A DNA stretch of 64,000 bases from Gracilibacter sp. BRH_c7a (GCA_001516055.1 LOEZ01000063.1:1-64000), one strand, 5' to 3'. Positions 45,601 to 55,068 are shown, numbered from the stretch's first letter. A program made the numbers and translations. Notes: generated by a model not told the origin, from the sequence alone.

Positions 45601-46204
45601 TTGTTACATTCACCATGGTTACGCTCTTCAGTCTGGTACAGGCGTTGAAAGCCCGCTGTCCTATGCTAGTCCCGCTTCCCTCGATGGTAAGATTCTTTAT
45701 TCCGGTTCCGGTAAATGCGTCGATCCCTATGTTGGACACATCCTCCATGTTCACCGTATCCAGATTGGAGCAACCTTGAAAGGCCCGCTGTCCGATGGTG
45801 GACACGTCCTCAATCGTTACATATTTTAGGCCCGAGCATTGATAGAAGGCATCATTGGCTATGTTCCCAACATTCTTAATGATCACACTTTCCAGATTGG
45901 AACAATTTTGGAATGCCCGATCACCAATCTTTGTTAGCCCTTCAATCTCCACACTATGTATGCTGGTCTTTCCATAAAAGGCATCATTCCCTATACTAGT
46001 AACTTCGATTCCATTAATGCTGTCCGGGACCACGATGTCCCCGCCGCTTCCATTATAACCTGTAATAACACCGGAACCATTAATAACGAAATCGCTGTCA
46101 GCAGCCAGCGAAAATCCAGGAAATGAGAAAAGGAACATCATCCCTATACACAAAATGATGGCTATCAGTTTATGGCTCTTCTTCGTGAGCGCGCTGTTAT
46201 TCAT
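42683..46204 (-). CDS. Secreted BspA-type leucine-rich repeat protein with two further repeat arrays
   Basis: 1173 residues. A signal peptide (residues about 10-35, hydrophobic core ending SLAA) is followed by BspA/LRR_5 repeats (about 40-330; repeated AFxGCSxLxSVxIxxV units). Next come four ~84-residue repeats (about 355-690; each ends near YYVRYAAxxGYxxGxDA) and four ~115-residue beta-rich modules (about 695-1173; each begins with xxANNxxHAYDG and ends near VxIHEI). No sortase motif or S-layer domain is seen, so it is probably secreted or loosely attached. Such proteins act in adhesion or matrix formation. The ATG at 46204 has AGGAG upstream. GC content is higher than that of the neighbours, which may reflect transfer. 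Confidence 0.85.
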   Translation of the reverse strand: MNNSALTKKSHKLIAIILCIGMMFLFSFPGFSLAADSDFVINGSGVITGYNGSGGDIVVPDSINGIEVTSIGNDAFYGKTSIHSVEIEGLTKIGDRAFQNCSNLESVIIKNVGNIANDAFYQCSGLKYVTIEDVSTIGQRAFQGCSNLDTVNMEDVSNIGIDAFTGTGIKNLTIEGSGTSIGQRAFNACTRLKSVTMVNVTSIANEAFYGCSNLKSVSIQGNETSIGARAFQGCSKLQSVEMEKVSSIAVEAFYGIASLKDLHIGSVKTIDSRAFNGCTSLTSVALPNVSGIGDEAFYGCSSLLNAYFTNNAPSVGNRIFDGAKSDFFVYYLEGTAGFTTPTWHGYQTMMIPDAANQEQVAPEGLVGVAPTTAANDNGKITGVTSDLEYRFDTETTYTAVSETEITGLVPGTYFVRYAAKTGYNAGEDAAVVIPEYMAVNQDQPAPEGLSVVAPTSVAGNDGQILGVTTAMEYKLETSAEYTAVTGTSITGLAPGIYYVRYAAAEGYNVGDDAGVVVPEYSVVNQDQAAPTLLTWIAPTSPANNDGQITGVTSAMEYRLSTATDYTVVTGTAITGLVPGTYFVRYAAAEGFNAGAEATVVIPEYMPVNQEQAAPAGIVGVAPTTAENQDGQITGVTTAMEYRLSTATDYISVTETSITGLAAGTYYVRYAATLGFDAGADAVVVIPAYAFVVPELSKYANNIPHGKDGDLNTYANIFHEEGYIIYGLSDLGLQDSDEGRYVISASDRSAQTIELEYLDSEFQIISASTLDVSGYKNAYTDRIPNGAVYVKIKGKTDAQINIYEMRTNEGITAELYKNASNLTHAYDGKINTYANIFSNDGYIVYPLSVLDLDGKNRIEFTIKFTNDDGSFGDGNESVLLQYLDADFNVIDTDTLDISGVAGSYAAQIADGSVYVKISGIAGIVNIHEIGRVSVNASPSLWRNANNQTHAYDEIDTSYANIFTPGGYIVYKLSDLGLDDVEMLKYCLKYMNYDITLGTSSKSVLIECLDENLDVVASRTLDITGDKNSYVVKKPSDGMYVRINGTSGIVNIHEIEDLASNPDLWQSANNIDHAYDGNLDTYSNIFGSNGYIIYKLSVLGLAGGDEAVYTLNASDGSSQTVELEYLDEELNEVSTGSLDIAGYDQDYTDDIPGDAEYVRINGISGPYLSIREIRE

Positions 46205-46356
46205 CGGTTTTCCCACTCCTCACTCAGTTTTTTGCTCGGAAGAATTTTTATAATTAAATAATATGTCTATCTTATTTATTTTACTACTTTTTTCCAATTT
46301 TTTGAACATTTTTTTAAATATTACAGACTTTTTCTATCTCATATTGAAAATTATAA

Positions 46357-46386
46357 AGTGCGCTTTCGTGACCCGGAAACGCACTC
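46357..46386 (-). terminator. Probable terminator downstream of the pucR-like gene
   Basis: AGTGCG (46380s) and CGCACT arms with inner GTTTC/GAAAG pairing; on the - strand the tail is TTTATAATTTTC. It is about 120 bases past the gene. Confidence 0.5.
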
Positions 46387-46508
46387 TTCCCATATTCTTC
46401 ATATTCACTTTCAACGGTACAGGATATTGTAATGAATGAGTGTCCAGTTTATCATACCATTTCCAGTTTTAAATATACCCATGCTGTCTGACAAATGGGT
46501 GCAGTTCA

Positions 46509-48179
46509 CTATAAGGAGAGCATATCGCTTTTAATTAAATTTGTTTTTCTTTTTTTTTCAATTATCCTAATCATTTTAATGCCAATTTCTGCTTCAAGTC
46601 TATATTTATTGCTATTTAAGTCTAAAGACCCTATTTCCTTTATCCTTTCCAGTCGGTGTAAGACAGTTTTGTAATGAACAAATAGCTCTTTTGCAGTACG
46701 GGTAGCGTTCCCATTAGCCTTGAGGAAAACCTCTAATGTGTTTAATAAATTGGTATCATTCTCTTTGTCATGCTTTAGCAACGCATTTACTGAACCTGGA
46801 ATAAATTCCTCGAGCGAATTATTTTCTGCAAACTTACAAAATATTCTCATGATACCTAGCTCAGAAAAGCTAACCACGTTTTCATTTAAAATTTTAGCAA
46901 AGTTTATTGCATCTTGGGCCTCTTCATAACTTTGTGCTATCTGTTCAACTTCCTCAGCTACACTACCAATCCCAGTAATAATATTTATTCTTTTAAATTT
47001 ATTAGTTACTTTCTTTGTGATTTTACTTATAGCCTCTTTAATGTCCTGAATAAGATCCTCTTCGCATTTTTCTGAAGGCCATAAAACATAAATGGAATCG
47101 CTCTTAATTCTTACAAAATAGTCATTCTTATCAATACTCTCTTTGATGCTTCTGGAGACAATGGAACCAATCTCCAAAATAACATTATCCATTTCATTAA
47201 GGTAATGGTTTATATTCTCTATATCCAGTATTGTCACAGCATAAGAGCCTGATAAGTCCCACCCAAGTAACGAAGCTCTTTCAAGAACTATATTTTTATC
47301 AAAATCACCTGAGACTAGGTTATCTAGTAAGTCATACTTAAACTTTGTTTCTACTTCGCCAATAGCAAACCTTTTAACTAATTCTAACGATATTACTGTT
47401 GAAGCATTTTCTAGAATGATAAATTCACTTTCACAAAGCTTATGATCTAATTCTACAACTGTTAAATAGGCAGATATTTGATTTAATTGCTGTATAGGTA
47501 CTACAACTTGAGTCGCCTTTCTATTATTTTGATATGGTAAGATTACTTCTTGCCTATAATAGTAAACTTTTTCATTTAAGTTTTCTCTTTCAGAGCTATC
47601 CTTAATCTCAGTAAATTTATTCAAATGTGGGTTAGTAGAAGCTAACACATTAAATCTTTTATCGTAAACAATCACTGGATTACCAATTAACTCTTCTAGA
47701 ACTTTTGTTATACCCTCTAGACCTTCTCCAGCTATGACTAGATCTGTTAGCCTGTCTTGGACGTTTTTGTAGTATTGCAGCTTTGATACTTGCTTATTAA
47801 AAAGCTCCCCCATCACTGGGTACATGATATCAATATATTTTATTTTTTCTCCTATCTCAATTATAGGTAAATTATATTCGTTGCCTGCATCTATAATTTC
47901 TTTAGGAGTTCTATCTACAACCCTGCCGGTCTTTACTATTAGTCCACTTACTCCTTTTTTAGCCATTTTCCCCAGATAATCCTTATAGCTCCATGAATCA
48001 GAATGGACATTATAAAGACTCGTAAGTAAGAGTTCTCCACCTTTAAGCCATTCTACAATATCAGGAGCCTCAATGATTGTAATCCCTTTAACTTTATTAT
48101 CCAGGCCCTTGTGTCCAGCAATTAGACGCCCTTCCTTAAGCGTAGTATTCATTATATCTCTTAGAAATAATTCTTCCAC
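46509..48179 (-). CDS. pucR: PucR-family transcriptional regulator
   Basis: 556 residues. The N-terminal PucR purine-sensing domain (residues about 8-125; GLDNKVKGITIIEAPDIVEWLKGGELLLT split over 25-55) is followed by a GGDEF-like middle (about 300-430) and a C-terminal helix-turn-helix (about 485-540; NGNATRTAKELFVHYKTVLHRLERI). PucR controls purine and allantoin catabolism genes in Bacillus, and the allantoin genes are immediately adjacent here. It is separated from allC by a terminator, so it has its own transcript. Confidence 0.88.
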   Translation of the reverse strand: MEELFLRDIMNTTLKEGRLIAGHKGLDNKVKGITIIEAPDIVEWLKGGELLLTSLYNVHSDSWSYKDYLGKMAKKGVSGLIVKTGRVVDRTPKEIIDAGNEYNLPIIEIGEKIKYIDIMYPVMGELFNKQVSKLQYYKNVQDRLTDLVIAGEGLEGITKVLEELIGNPVIVYDKRFNVLASTNPHLNKFTEIKDSSERENLNEKVYYYRQEVILPYQNNRKATQVVVPIQQLNQISAYLTVVELDHKLCESEFIILENASTVISLELVKRFAIGEVETKFKYDLLDNLVSGDFDKNIVLERASLLGWDLSGSYAVTILDIENINHYLNEMDNVILEIGSIVSRSIKESIDKNDYFVRIKSDSIYVLWPSEKCEEDLIQDIKEAISKITKKVTNKFKRINIITGIGSVAEEVEQIAQSYEEAQDAINFAKILNENVVSFSELGIMRIFCKFAENNSLEEFIPGSVNALLKHDKENDTNLLNTLEVFLKANGNATRTAKELFVHYKTVLHRLERIKEIGSLDLNSNKYRLEAEIGIKMIRIIEKKRKTNLIKSDMLSL

Positions 48180-48281
48180 TTATCTCTCTCCTTCGATAAG
48201 ATTAAGCATGTCCCTCATAGCAAATTATACTAAGCAATTGCCGAAATATCTATCCTTAAATGATAAAGGTAAAATATACTA

Positions 48282-48309
48282 AAAGTACAGACCAAAAGGT
48301 CTGTACTTT
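48282..48309. terminator. Terminator of the allE-allC operon
   Basis: A perfect 12-bp stem (AAAGTACAGACC / GGTCTGTACTTT) with a 4-base loop, 17 bases past the allC stop, with T-rich tails in both directions. Confidence 0.85.
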
Positions 48310-48326
48310 CTATATAAGGCTTAAAT

Positions 48327-49592
48327 TCACAAAGCAGCTAAATTATTAACTTTTTCTTTTATGGCCAATTTTAGAACTGTTTCATAGAGAAGTTCAGCAC
48401 CTTTTGAACAGTCCTCATAACTACTCCATTCGTCGGGATGATGACTTATTCCATCCTTAGAGCGTACAAATATCATACCAATGGGGCAGATGTTAATTAT
48501 TTGCATTGCATCATGCCCAGCTCCACTTGGTAGTTTGAATACAGGTATATCTATGCCCTGACACCCTTTCTCCATCATGCTAATGATTTCGGGATCACAT
48601 GGAGCTGGCGGCACCCTTTGAAGCTCTTCGAATTCTATTTCTACTCCTCTTTTTTTACAAACCTCTATAGCTTGCTTCATTATCCTGTCTTCAAGTTCTT
48701 TACCTACTTCCGCGGAAAGGTCTCTCAAATCAATAGTAAACTCTACCTTACCAGGAATTATATTTACTCCACCGGGGAAAGCTTCTATTCTGCCTACAGT
48801 TCCTACAGCATCTTCTGTATTACTTGCTTCCTTTTCAATAATTAGAATTATCTCCGCTGCAGCAGTGAGACTATCTTTGCGTAATTCCATTGGTGTAGCC
48901 CCAGCATGATCAGTACTTCCGATTATCGTTACTTTCAGTCTTAAGGAACTGGCAATCCCAGTTACTATGCCAACAGATAGATTCTTACATTCAAGTACTT
49001 TCCCTTGTTCAGGGTGTAATTCAAGATATGCTTTGATCTCTTCAGGCTTACGAGCAGCCTGTTTGTATTCTTCAGGGTTTAATCCGTTATTCTTTAGAAC
49101 CTCTCTTATCGTTAAACCATCTTTATCTTTATAATCAAAGTTCTCCTGTCTTACAATCCCTGCCGCACTTCGGCTTCCAAAGGAGCTAAAACCAAATCTA
49201 CATCCTTCCTCATCTCTGAAAGCATATACCTCAAGAGGATGTTTGGTCGAGATATTTTGTTCATTCATGGTTTGTAATACTTCTATCCCTGCAAGAATAC
49301 CTAGGTTTCCATCGAAAATTCCACCATTGATTACTGAATCGATATGTGAACCCATAAGTACAGTTGGGGCATCGGGGTTTGTTCCTTCTTTACGACCGAT
49401 AATATTTCCTACAGCATCCTCTCTAACTTTAAGGCCTGCTTTTTCCATTAAGATTCTCACAAATCTTAAAGCTTCCTTTTCTTCTTCAGTAAATCCAAGG
49501 CGAGTTATTCCACCGGTTTCTTGTTTTCCAATTTCCCCAAGCGTTATTAAGTTATCCCATAATCTTTTTGAATTTATCATTATGTCTTTCAC
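48327..49592 (-). CDS. allC: Allantoate amidohydrolase (M20 metallopeptidase fold)
   Basis: 421 residues. Metal-binding blocks typical of the hydantoinase/carbamoylase family are present: MGSHIDSVINGGIFDGNLG near residue 80, EEGCRFGFSSFGSR near 127, ELHPEQGKVLE near 190, and GAGHDAMQ near 358. It removes the carbamoyl nitrogen of allantoate giving ureidoglycine, carbon dioxide and ammonia. An N-carbamoyl amino acid hydrolase is the alternative, but the neighbours argue for allantoate. It lies 2 bases after the allE stop, so the two are one operon. Confidence 0.88.
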   Translation of the reverse strand: MKDIMINSKRLWDNLITLGEIGKQETGGITRLGFTEEEKEALRFVRILMEKAGLKVREDAVGNIIGRKEGTNPDAPTVLMGSHIDSVINGGIFDGNLGILAGIEVLQTMNEQNISTKHPLEVYAFRDEEGCRFGFSSFGSRSAAGIVRQENFDYKDKDGLTIREVLKNNGLNPEEYKQAARKPEEIKAYLELHPEQGKVLECKNLSVGIVTGIASSLRLKVTIIGSTDHAGATPMELRKDSLTAAAEIILIIEKEASNTEDAVGTVGRIEAFPGGVNIIPGKVEFTIDLRDLSAEVGKELEDRIMKQAIEVCKKRGVEIEFEELQRVPPAPCDPEIISMMEKGCQGIDIPVFKLPSGAGHDAMQIINICPIGMIFVRSKDGISHHPDEWSSYEDCSKGAELLYETVLKLAIKEKVNNLAAL

Positions 49593-49594
49593 CT

Positions 49595-50356
49595 TTATAG
49601 TTTTATATCTCTATTACAATCTTTCGTATAGATGTAAATCGCATTTTTTCTTCCACTACAATAAAATGCTTGTGGTACATAGGGACCAAACCAAATAAAG
49701 TCTTCTTCTTTTACAGGAACCCATTTATCGTCTATAAGGTATACCCCTTCTCCACCGAGAAAGTACAGTCCGTGCTCTTGTAAATGTGTTTCAACAAATG
49801 GATGGCATCCACCTGGATAAAACTCTAACGTGTGAAAGTTAACATCGAAGCCAAGATCCGTAGGCAAAAGATCTTTTATTCTCACATTATCCATACCATC
49901 GTATGGCTGATCTTCCATGTCATAAAGATTTCCTGTTACAACTTTAGCTTCATAACCCTCAAGCTTATTGTAGCGTTGCTTATATAGTAGAACACTCCAT
50001 TGTTCTTGAGAGTTGTTTTTGAGGGAAACAGCTTGTGAGGCGGGAGCAAATACATAACCACCGGCTTCTACATTGTACTCTTTATCCTCTACTTTTATGG
50101 TGCCTTTTCCACTTCTGCAAAATACAAATGTTTCTATTCCTTCTGCTTGAAATGGCTGCACTGTCCCTCCATTGGGTTCAATCTCTACTGTATAAAACGC
50201 AAATTTGGTACCTAGCTCAGGAGAGCCTAAGACACTTGTCCTGCATTTTTCTAAATTAGGTATGACATTATTTACTCTTCCTTGAGGGGGTATAAGAGCA
50301 TATCTGCCATGTTTTATTATCGAACGTGTTGCTAGTAAATCATTTGGATATCCCAT
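49595..50356 (-). CDS. allE: (S)-ureidoglycine aminohydrolase
   Basis: 253 residues forming two cupin domains. It releases ammonia from ureidoglycine to give ureidoglycolate. The metal-site region GGCHPFVETHLQEHGLYFLGGEGVY near residue 170-195 and the N-terminal YALIPPQGRVNNVIP near residue 20 are typical. The ATG at 50356 is preceded by GGAGG; an in-frame ATG five codons earlier overlaps that site and is less likely. Confidence 0.9.
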   Translation of the reverse strand: MGYPNDLLATRSIIKHGRYALIPPQGRVNNVIPNLEKCRTSVLGSPELGTKFAFYTVEIEPNGGTVQPFQAEGIETFVFCRSGKGTIKVEDKEYNVEAGGYVFAPASQAVSLKNNSQEQWSVLLYKQRYNKLEGYEAKVVTGNLYDMEDQPYDGMDNVRIKDLLPTDLGFDVNFHTLEFYPGGCHPFVETHLQEHGLYFLGGEGVYLIDDKWVPVKEEDFIWFGPYVPQAFYCSGRKNAIYIYTKDCNRDIKL

Positions 50357-50371
50357 AATAAATTCCTCCAT

Positions 50372-50804
50372 TTTTTTTATTATTTATATTTTTATATATT
50401 TTTCGAAAAATGTCCTTAGCAATATGTGATAATGTTATATTTTTGACATTGTCCTACTTTGGCAACTAGATAGGTATATGATTCATGTCTCACTTGTCTC
50501 AAACTATTGAATCTACTAGTATTATTGATTGTTTTTCTTCATTTATCCTGTAGCCTTTTCTCGTATCAGACTTCTATCCTTATCCATACCTGATGAAAGT
50601 ATCTAATGACTTTTATCCTAATTGTCCAACGCCATAATGTCAGAAATATCGTAAAATATTTTCAATACTGAAAAAAGTATAAAAATCATTTACTTGCCCG
50701 ATAATATTCCGCAGTGTAAGCAACTCATACATTAAATATTGCACTAGAGTTATCTGAATCGTTTAATATCCAAAGGGTAAAGTAAATAAAAGGAGGTATG
50801 AGAT
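50372..50804. other. Divergent control region of the allantoin genes
   Basis: 433 bases, very AT-rich, between the divergent allE and first allantoinase genes. It must hold both promoters and probably the PucR sites. A TTGACA-like element occurs near 50443, but I could not pair it with a convincing -10, and no clear repeated operator is visible. Confidence 0.4.
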
Positions 50805-52163
50805 GTGTTTGATCTAGTCATCAAAAACGGAAAAATTGTTACTAGTGACAGAATATTTGAGGCGTCAATTTGTGTCAAGGAAGGGAAAATTGCAGCTATA
50901 GTTGATCCGCAAAGTCCTGTCGAAGCTGAGAAAGTAATTGATGCCAAAGGGAATTACGTGTTCCCAGGTGCAATTGACAGCCATGCACACTTAAATGACC
51001 CTGGCTATCTATGGAGAGAGGATTATGCCCATGGTACTGCAGCTGCAGGGGTTGGTGGTATAACAACGCTCGTTGATATGCCTCTCCAAAATGAACCTGC
51101 TCTAACTGATGCTAAAATTTGTGACAAAAAATTAGAGTCTGTCTCTCCTAATGCTTACGTTGACTATTGTTTCTGGGGAGGCTTAGTAGATTACAATTTG
51201 GGTAATTTACAAGAACTCGATGAAAAAGGCTGTGTTGCCTTCAAGTCATTTATTGGCCCTGTATCTCCGGATTATGTCTCTCTTACTATTGGACAGGCAA
51301 AAGAGGCTATAGAAATTTTAAAAGAATATGGTGCACGTGCAGGGTTCCATTGCGAAGATTATTCCATCATTAAGTGGGAAGAAGCAAGGGCCCAAAGAAA
51401 AGATAAAAATGATTGGCAAGATTTTCTGGACTCAAGACCATTGATTGCTGAGTTAGTAGCAACCCAAAACATAATTGACTTAGCTAAAGAATTAGATGCA
51501 AAAGTTCATATCTGTCATGTTAGCCATCCTAAAGTAGCAAAAATTATTAGAGATGCTCAATTAGAAGGTGTTGATGTTACAGCAGAAACATGTGGCCACT
51601 ATCTCACATTTACTGATAAAGATGTCATAAAAAATGGTAGTCTATTTAAGTGTGCTCCACCTTTAAGAGAAGCTGCTGCCGTTGAAGAAATGTGGGAGTA
51701 TGTAAATAACGGAACTTTAGCCTGCGTTGGTTCTGACCACTCCCCTTGCGAGCTAAGCGAGAAGAGCGAAGAAAAACATGGTGTATTTGGAGCTTGGGGA
51801 GGGATAAGTGGAATCCAGAATGTTATGCAGGTTGTTTTCAGTGAAGGTGTGGTAAATAGAGGCTATAGTCCGACTTTATTAGCAAGATCCTTAAGTGAAG
51901 GCCCTGCAAAGACCTTCGGTATTTACGGGAAGAAAGGTGCTATTGAGGTTGGATTTGATGCTGACTTAGTAATTCTCGACCCTGAAAAGGAATGGGAAAT
52001 CACCTCAGAGTCATTATACTATGTAAATAAAATTTCTGCCTTTGTGGGCTTAAAGGGAAAAGGTTTGCCAGTTTGTACCTTAGTAAGAGGAGACGTTGTA
52101 GCACAGGATGGTCAGTTAACAGGTAAAAGAGGCTTTGGCGAGTTTGTTAAAAAGATTAAATAA
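50805..52163 (+). CDS. allB: Allantoinase / cyclic amidohydrolase, copy 1
   Basis: 452 residues of the dihydropyrimidinase-allantoinase family. Binuclear zinc ligands are visible: SHAHLND near residue 59, the carboxylated Lys in AFKSFIG near 147, FHCED near 185, HICHVSH near 237, and SDHSPC near 312. It hydrolyses allantoin to allantoate. The start is GTG at 50805 with AGGAGG 8 bases upstream. It is paired with a second, related enzyme; which of the two is the true allantoinase cannot be decided by eye. Confidence 0.85.
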   Translation: MFDLVIKNGKIVTSDRIFEASICVKEGKIAAIVDPQSPVEAEKVIDAKGNYVFPGAIDSHAHLNDPGYLWREDYAHGTAAAGVGGITTLVDMPLQNEPALTDAKICDKKLESVSPNAYVDYCFWGGLVDYNLGNLQELDEKGCVAFKSFIGPVSPDYVSLTIGQAKEAIEILKEYGARAGFHCEDYSIIKWEEARAQRKDKNDWQDFLDSRPLIAELVATQNIIDLAKELDAKVHICHVSHPKVAKIIRDAQLEGVDVTAETCGHYLTFTDKDVIKNGSLFKCAPPLREAAAVEEMWEYVNNGTLACVGSDHSPCELSEKSEEKHGVFGAWGGISGIQNVMQVVFSEGVVNRGYSPTLLARSLSEGPAKTFGIYGKKGAIEVGFDADLVILDPEKEWEITSESLYYVNKISAFVGLKGKGLPVCTLVRGDVVAQDGQLTGKRGFGEFVKKIK

Positions 52164-52192
52164 ACATATTAAGTATGAAGGAGGGATTGAAT

Positions 52193-53551
52193 ATGAGCGA
52201 GCGATACGATCTAATCATTAGAAATGGAATAGTAGTATGTCCTGACAGTGTAAAGAAAACTGATGTGGCAGTTTCTAATGGAAAAATCGTAGAAATTGCT
52301 GAAGAGATCTCAGGGGATGCCAAAGAAGTCATTGATGCTGCAGGGAAACACATATTTCCTGGTGTGACAGATGGCCACGTACATTTTAATGAACCTGGAA
52401 GGTCTGAGTGGGAGACAGTTACCACTGGAAGTAGCGCTATTGCTGCAGGCGGTGGAGTAGCGTACTTTGATATGCCACTTAATTGTAGTCCATGTACACT
52501 CGATGCCAAAAACTTTAACGCCAAGCTTGCTGTAGCGCAAAAGGATTCTCTAGTTGATTACGGATTTTGGGGTGGACTAACTCCCAAAAACCTTGATAAG
52601 CTCGAAGAACTTGCTGAGTGTGGAGTTATAGGGTTTAAAGCTTTTTCATGCCATAGCGGTATTGATGAGTTCGAAAGAATGGATGATTTTACCGCCTTAG
52701 TAGGGATGGAAAAACTAGTCAAGCTTGGGTTGCCTCTTATGGTACATTGTGAGAATGCTGAAATAACCAAAGACTTGACATCAATTGCACTCGCCAATAA
52801 CAAAACAACTGTACGGGATTATTTTGCAGCTCGTCCACCTATTACAGAGATCGAAAATGTTTCTCGCATGATTACTTTTGCAGAGGAAACTGGATGCAAA
52901 CTAATCATTGCCCATATCAGTACTGCAAAAGCTGTTGAGCTTGTTGCCCAGGCGAGAAGCAGAGGAGTAGATGTATCCTGTGAAACAATTGGCCATTATC
53001 TGATTCTCACAGACGATGATGTTGAAAGGTTAGGTACAGTTGCTAAATGCTCTCCACCTATTAGAAATATTGATAATCAAACAAAAATGTGGGCTAAGCT
53101 ATTAAATGGTGATATTGCAATTATATCCTCTGACCATTCACCTTGTGATCCTAAGATTAAGGTTGGAGAATTCATGAAAGTATGGGGTGGAATATCGGCT
53201 TGTCAAACAACTCTACCTGCAATGCTTACTCATGCTTACCATGACCGCAAGTTTCCACTTGTAGACATCGCAAAATTGACTTCCCAGAATGTCAACGAGA
53301 TCTTCAAAATTGAAGGAAAAGGGAAAATAGCCGTTGGTTTTGATGCTGATTTTGCACTAATTGATATCGATGAAGAATATACACTCGAGGCTGAGGATCT
53401 TTTCTATAAGCATAAAGTAAGCCCATATGTTGGTGAACGTTTTCGTGGAGTAGTTACCCAAACAATTCTAAGAGGAACAACAGTATTCAAGGACGGTAAA
53501 ATTGTATCTAAACCTATTGGTAAACATTTAAAACCTAATAATTTAGGTTAA
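52193..53551 (+). CDS. Allantoinase / cyclic amidohydrolase, copy 2
   Basis: 452 residues, same family and metal ligands: GHVHFNE near residue 61, GFKAFSCHSG near 150, VHCEN near 185, IIAHIST near 237, and SDHSPCD near 315. It is clearly diverged from copy 1, so it is not a recent duplication; it may favour a different hydantoin or form a complex with copy 1. The start chosen is the ATG at 52193 with GGAGGG upstream, not the in-frame ATG at 52175. Confidence 0.85.
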   Translation: MSERYDLIIRNGIVVCPDSVKKTDVAVSNGKIVEIAEEISGDAKEVIDAAGKHIFPGVTDGHVHFNEPGRSEWETVTTGSSAIAAGGGVAYFDMPLNCSPCTLDAKNFNAKLAVAQKDSLVDYGFWGGLTPKNLDKLEELAECGVIGFKAFSCHSGIDEFERMDDFTALVGMEKLVKLGLPLMVHCENAEITKDLTSIALANNKTTVRDYFAARPPITEIENVSRMITFAEETGCKLIIAHISTAKAVELVAQARSRGVDVSCETIGHYLILTDDDVERLGTVAKCSPPIRNIDNQTKMWAKLLNGDIAIISSDHSPCDPKIKVGEFMKVWGGISACQTTLPAMLTHAYHDRKFPLVDIAKLTSQNVNEIFKIEGKGKIAVGFDADFALIDIDEEYTLEAEDLFYKHKVSPYVGERFRGVVTQTILRGTTVFKDGKIVSKPIGKHLKPNNLG

Positions 53552-53576
53552 AACAATTGAAATAGGAGATGAGAAA

Positions 53577-54974
53577 ATGGCTGTAAATACAGAGGCTTTG
53601 GAGTCTAAGGAAGTAGAAATCGAACATGTCGCCGGTGTTGATGAATCATTATATCCAAAAACTAAAAAGGATAGAACAGTAGGCCCTTGGGCTTACATCG
53701 CAATGTGGATTGGGGACGGAGTAAATCTTGGTAATATGACCTTGGGGGCCAGTTTGATCGTGGCTGGTCTCGCGACACTGAACATTTTCCAAACATTCGC
53801 TGCCGCAATTATTGCAATTGGTATTATATCTATTGTGTTTACCCTAAATGACAGACTAGGATACAAAACAGGAATTCCTTATGTTGTTCAACTTAGAATG
53901 TCTTTCGGGATTAAGGGCTCAGTTGTGTCATCACTGTTACGTGGTATCCCTGCTATTGTTTGGTACGGTTTTCAGAGTTGGATAGGTGGCACGGCTCTGA
54001 ATGAGATCGCTAAGGTTGCAACTAATGGTGCCTTCGATAGTGTAGCTATTTGTTTCGTAATACTTCAGTTGGTTCAAATCGTATTATCTATGTATGGATT
54101 TCATGCAATCAAATGGGTGGAAACTATTGTATCAGTAGTTATAATGGGTGCACTTGTATATGTATTTGGTCTTTTATTAACAGAGCATTCCGGTGTAATC
54201 GCTGAAAAGTGGGTTCAATCCAAAGGTTCTTGGGGCTTACCATTCTTCGCTTTTATAATGGTATTTATGGGTAATTATGCTGCTATCTTCTTAAGTGCAG
54301 CCGACTATTCCAGGGAACTTAAAACAGGAATCAGCGACACAAAACGTGGGTTACTGTACTTCGTACCGATCATATTAGCTTATGGTTTCGTTATTACAAT
54401 TGGGGCTATGCTAGCTTCAGCAACTGGAATATCTAATCCTGTTAAGGCATTTGCCATTGTAGTAGATAATTCCTTAATTACTGTATTTGTCTCTGCCTTT
54501 ATTGTACTCGGTGCCATTGGTGTAAACATGGTGGCAAACATTGTACCTCCTGCTTATGTTATTACCCTGCTTACCAAGCTCAAATATAAGCCAGCAGTTG
54601 CTATAACTGGACTGCTTGGATTATTCTCATTCCCTTGGTTACTTGTACAAGATTCTTCAGCAGAAGGTCTTGGAATGTTCATTCTTATATACTCTGCATT
54701 TTTGGGACCAATCGTTGCAATTTTGTTAGTTGAATACTATATTCTAAGAAGACAAAAGATTGATATTACTCAATTATATGATGAAAATGGCCCCTTCACC
54801 GGATATAACATGGCTGCAATATATGCAATGTTAATTGGTGCAGCTGCCGCCTTTATGTTTGTGAAACTCGCATGGGTCATAGGTCTAGTTGTAGCAGGAA
54901 TATCTTATTATCTTCTTACTAAATATGGATTCAAAGATTCAAAATTTAAAAAAGGAACTATTTTTGAAAAATAA
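53577..54974 (+). CDS. NCS1-family allantoin/nucleobase permease
   Basis: 465 residues with about twelve hydrophobic segments. The N-terminal GPWAYIAMWIGDGVNLGNM (residues about 36-54) and GIPAIVWYGFQSWIGG near 125 are typical of NCS1 transporters (PucI/AllW group). It probably imports allantoin with a cation. It follows copy 2 by 25 bases with AGGAGATG, closing the operon. Confidence 0.88.
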   Translation: MAVNTEALESKEVEIEHVAGVDESLYPKTKKDRTVGPWAYIAMWIGDGVNLGNMTLGASLIVAGLATLNIFQTFAAAIIAIGIISIVFTLNDRLGYKTGIPYVVQLRMSFGIKGSVVSSLLRGIPAIVWYGFQSWIGGTALNEIAKVATNGAFDSVAICFVILQLVQIVLSMYGFHAIKWVETIVSVVIMGALVYVFGLLLTEHSGVIAEKWVQSKGSWGLPFFAFIMVFMGNYAAIFLSAADYSRELKTGISDTKRGLLYFVPIILAYGFVITIGAMLASATGISNPVKAFAIVVDNSLITVFVSAFIVLGAIGVNMVANIVPPAYVITLLTKLKYKPAVAITGLLGLFSFPWLLVQDSSAEGLGMFILIYSAFLGPIVAILLVEYYILRRQKIDITQLYDENGPFTGYNMAAIYAMLIGAAAAFMFVKLAWVIGLVVAGISYYLLTKYGFKDSKFKKGTIFEK

Positions 54975-55068
54975 TAAGTAAGAAGCAGTGCGAACTACTT
55001 CTTAATACCGGCTCTTTGTCATATGTTTGGGTTTGAATTCAAAATCAGAGAGTAAATAGATTTTATTA

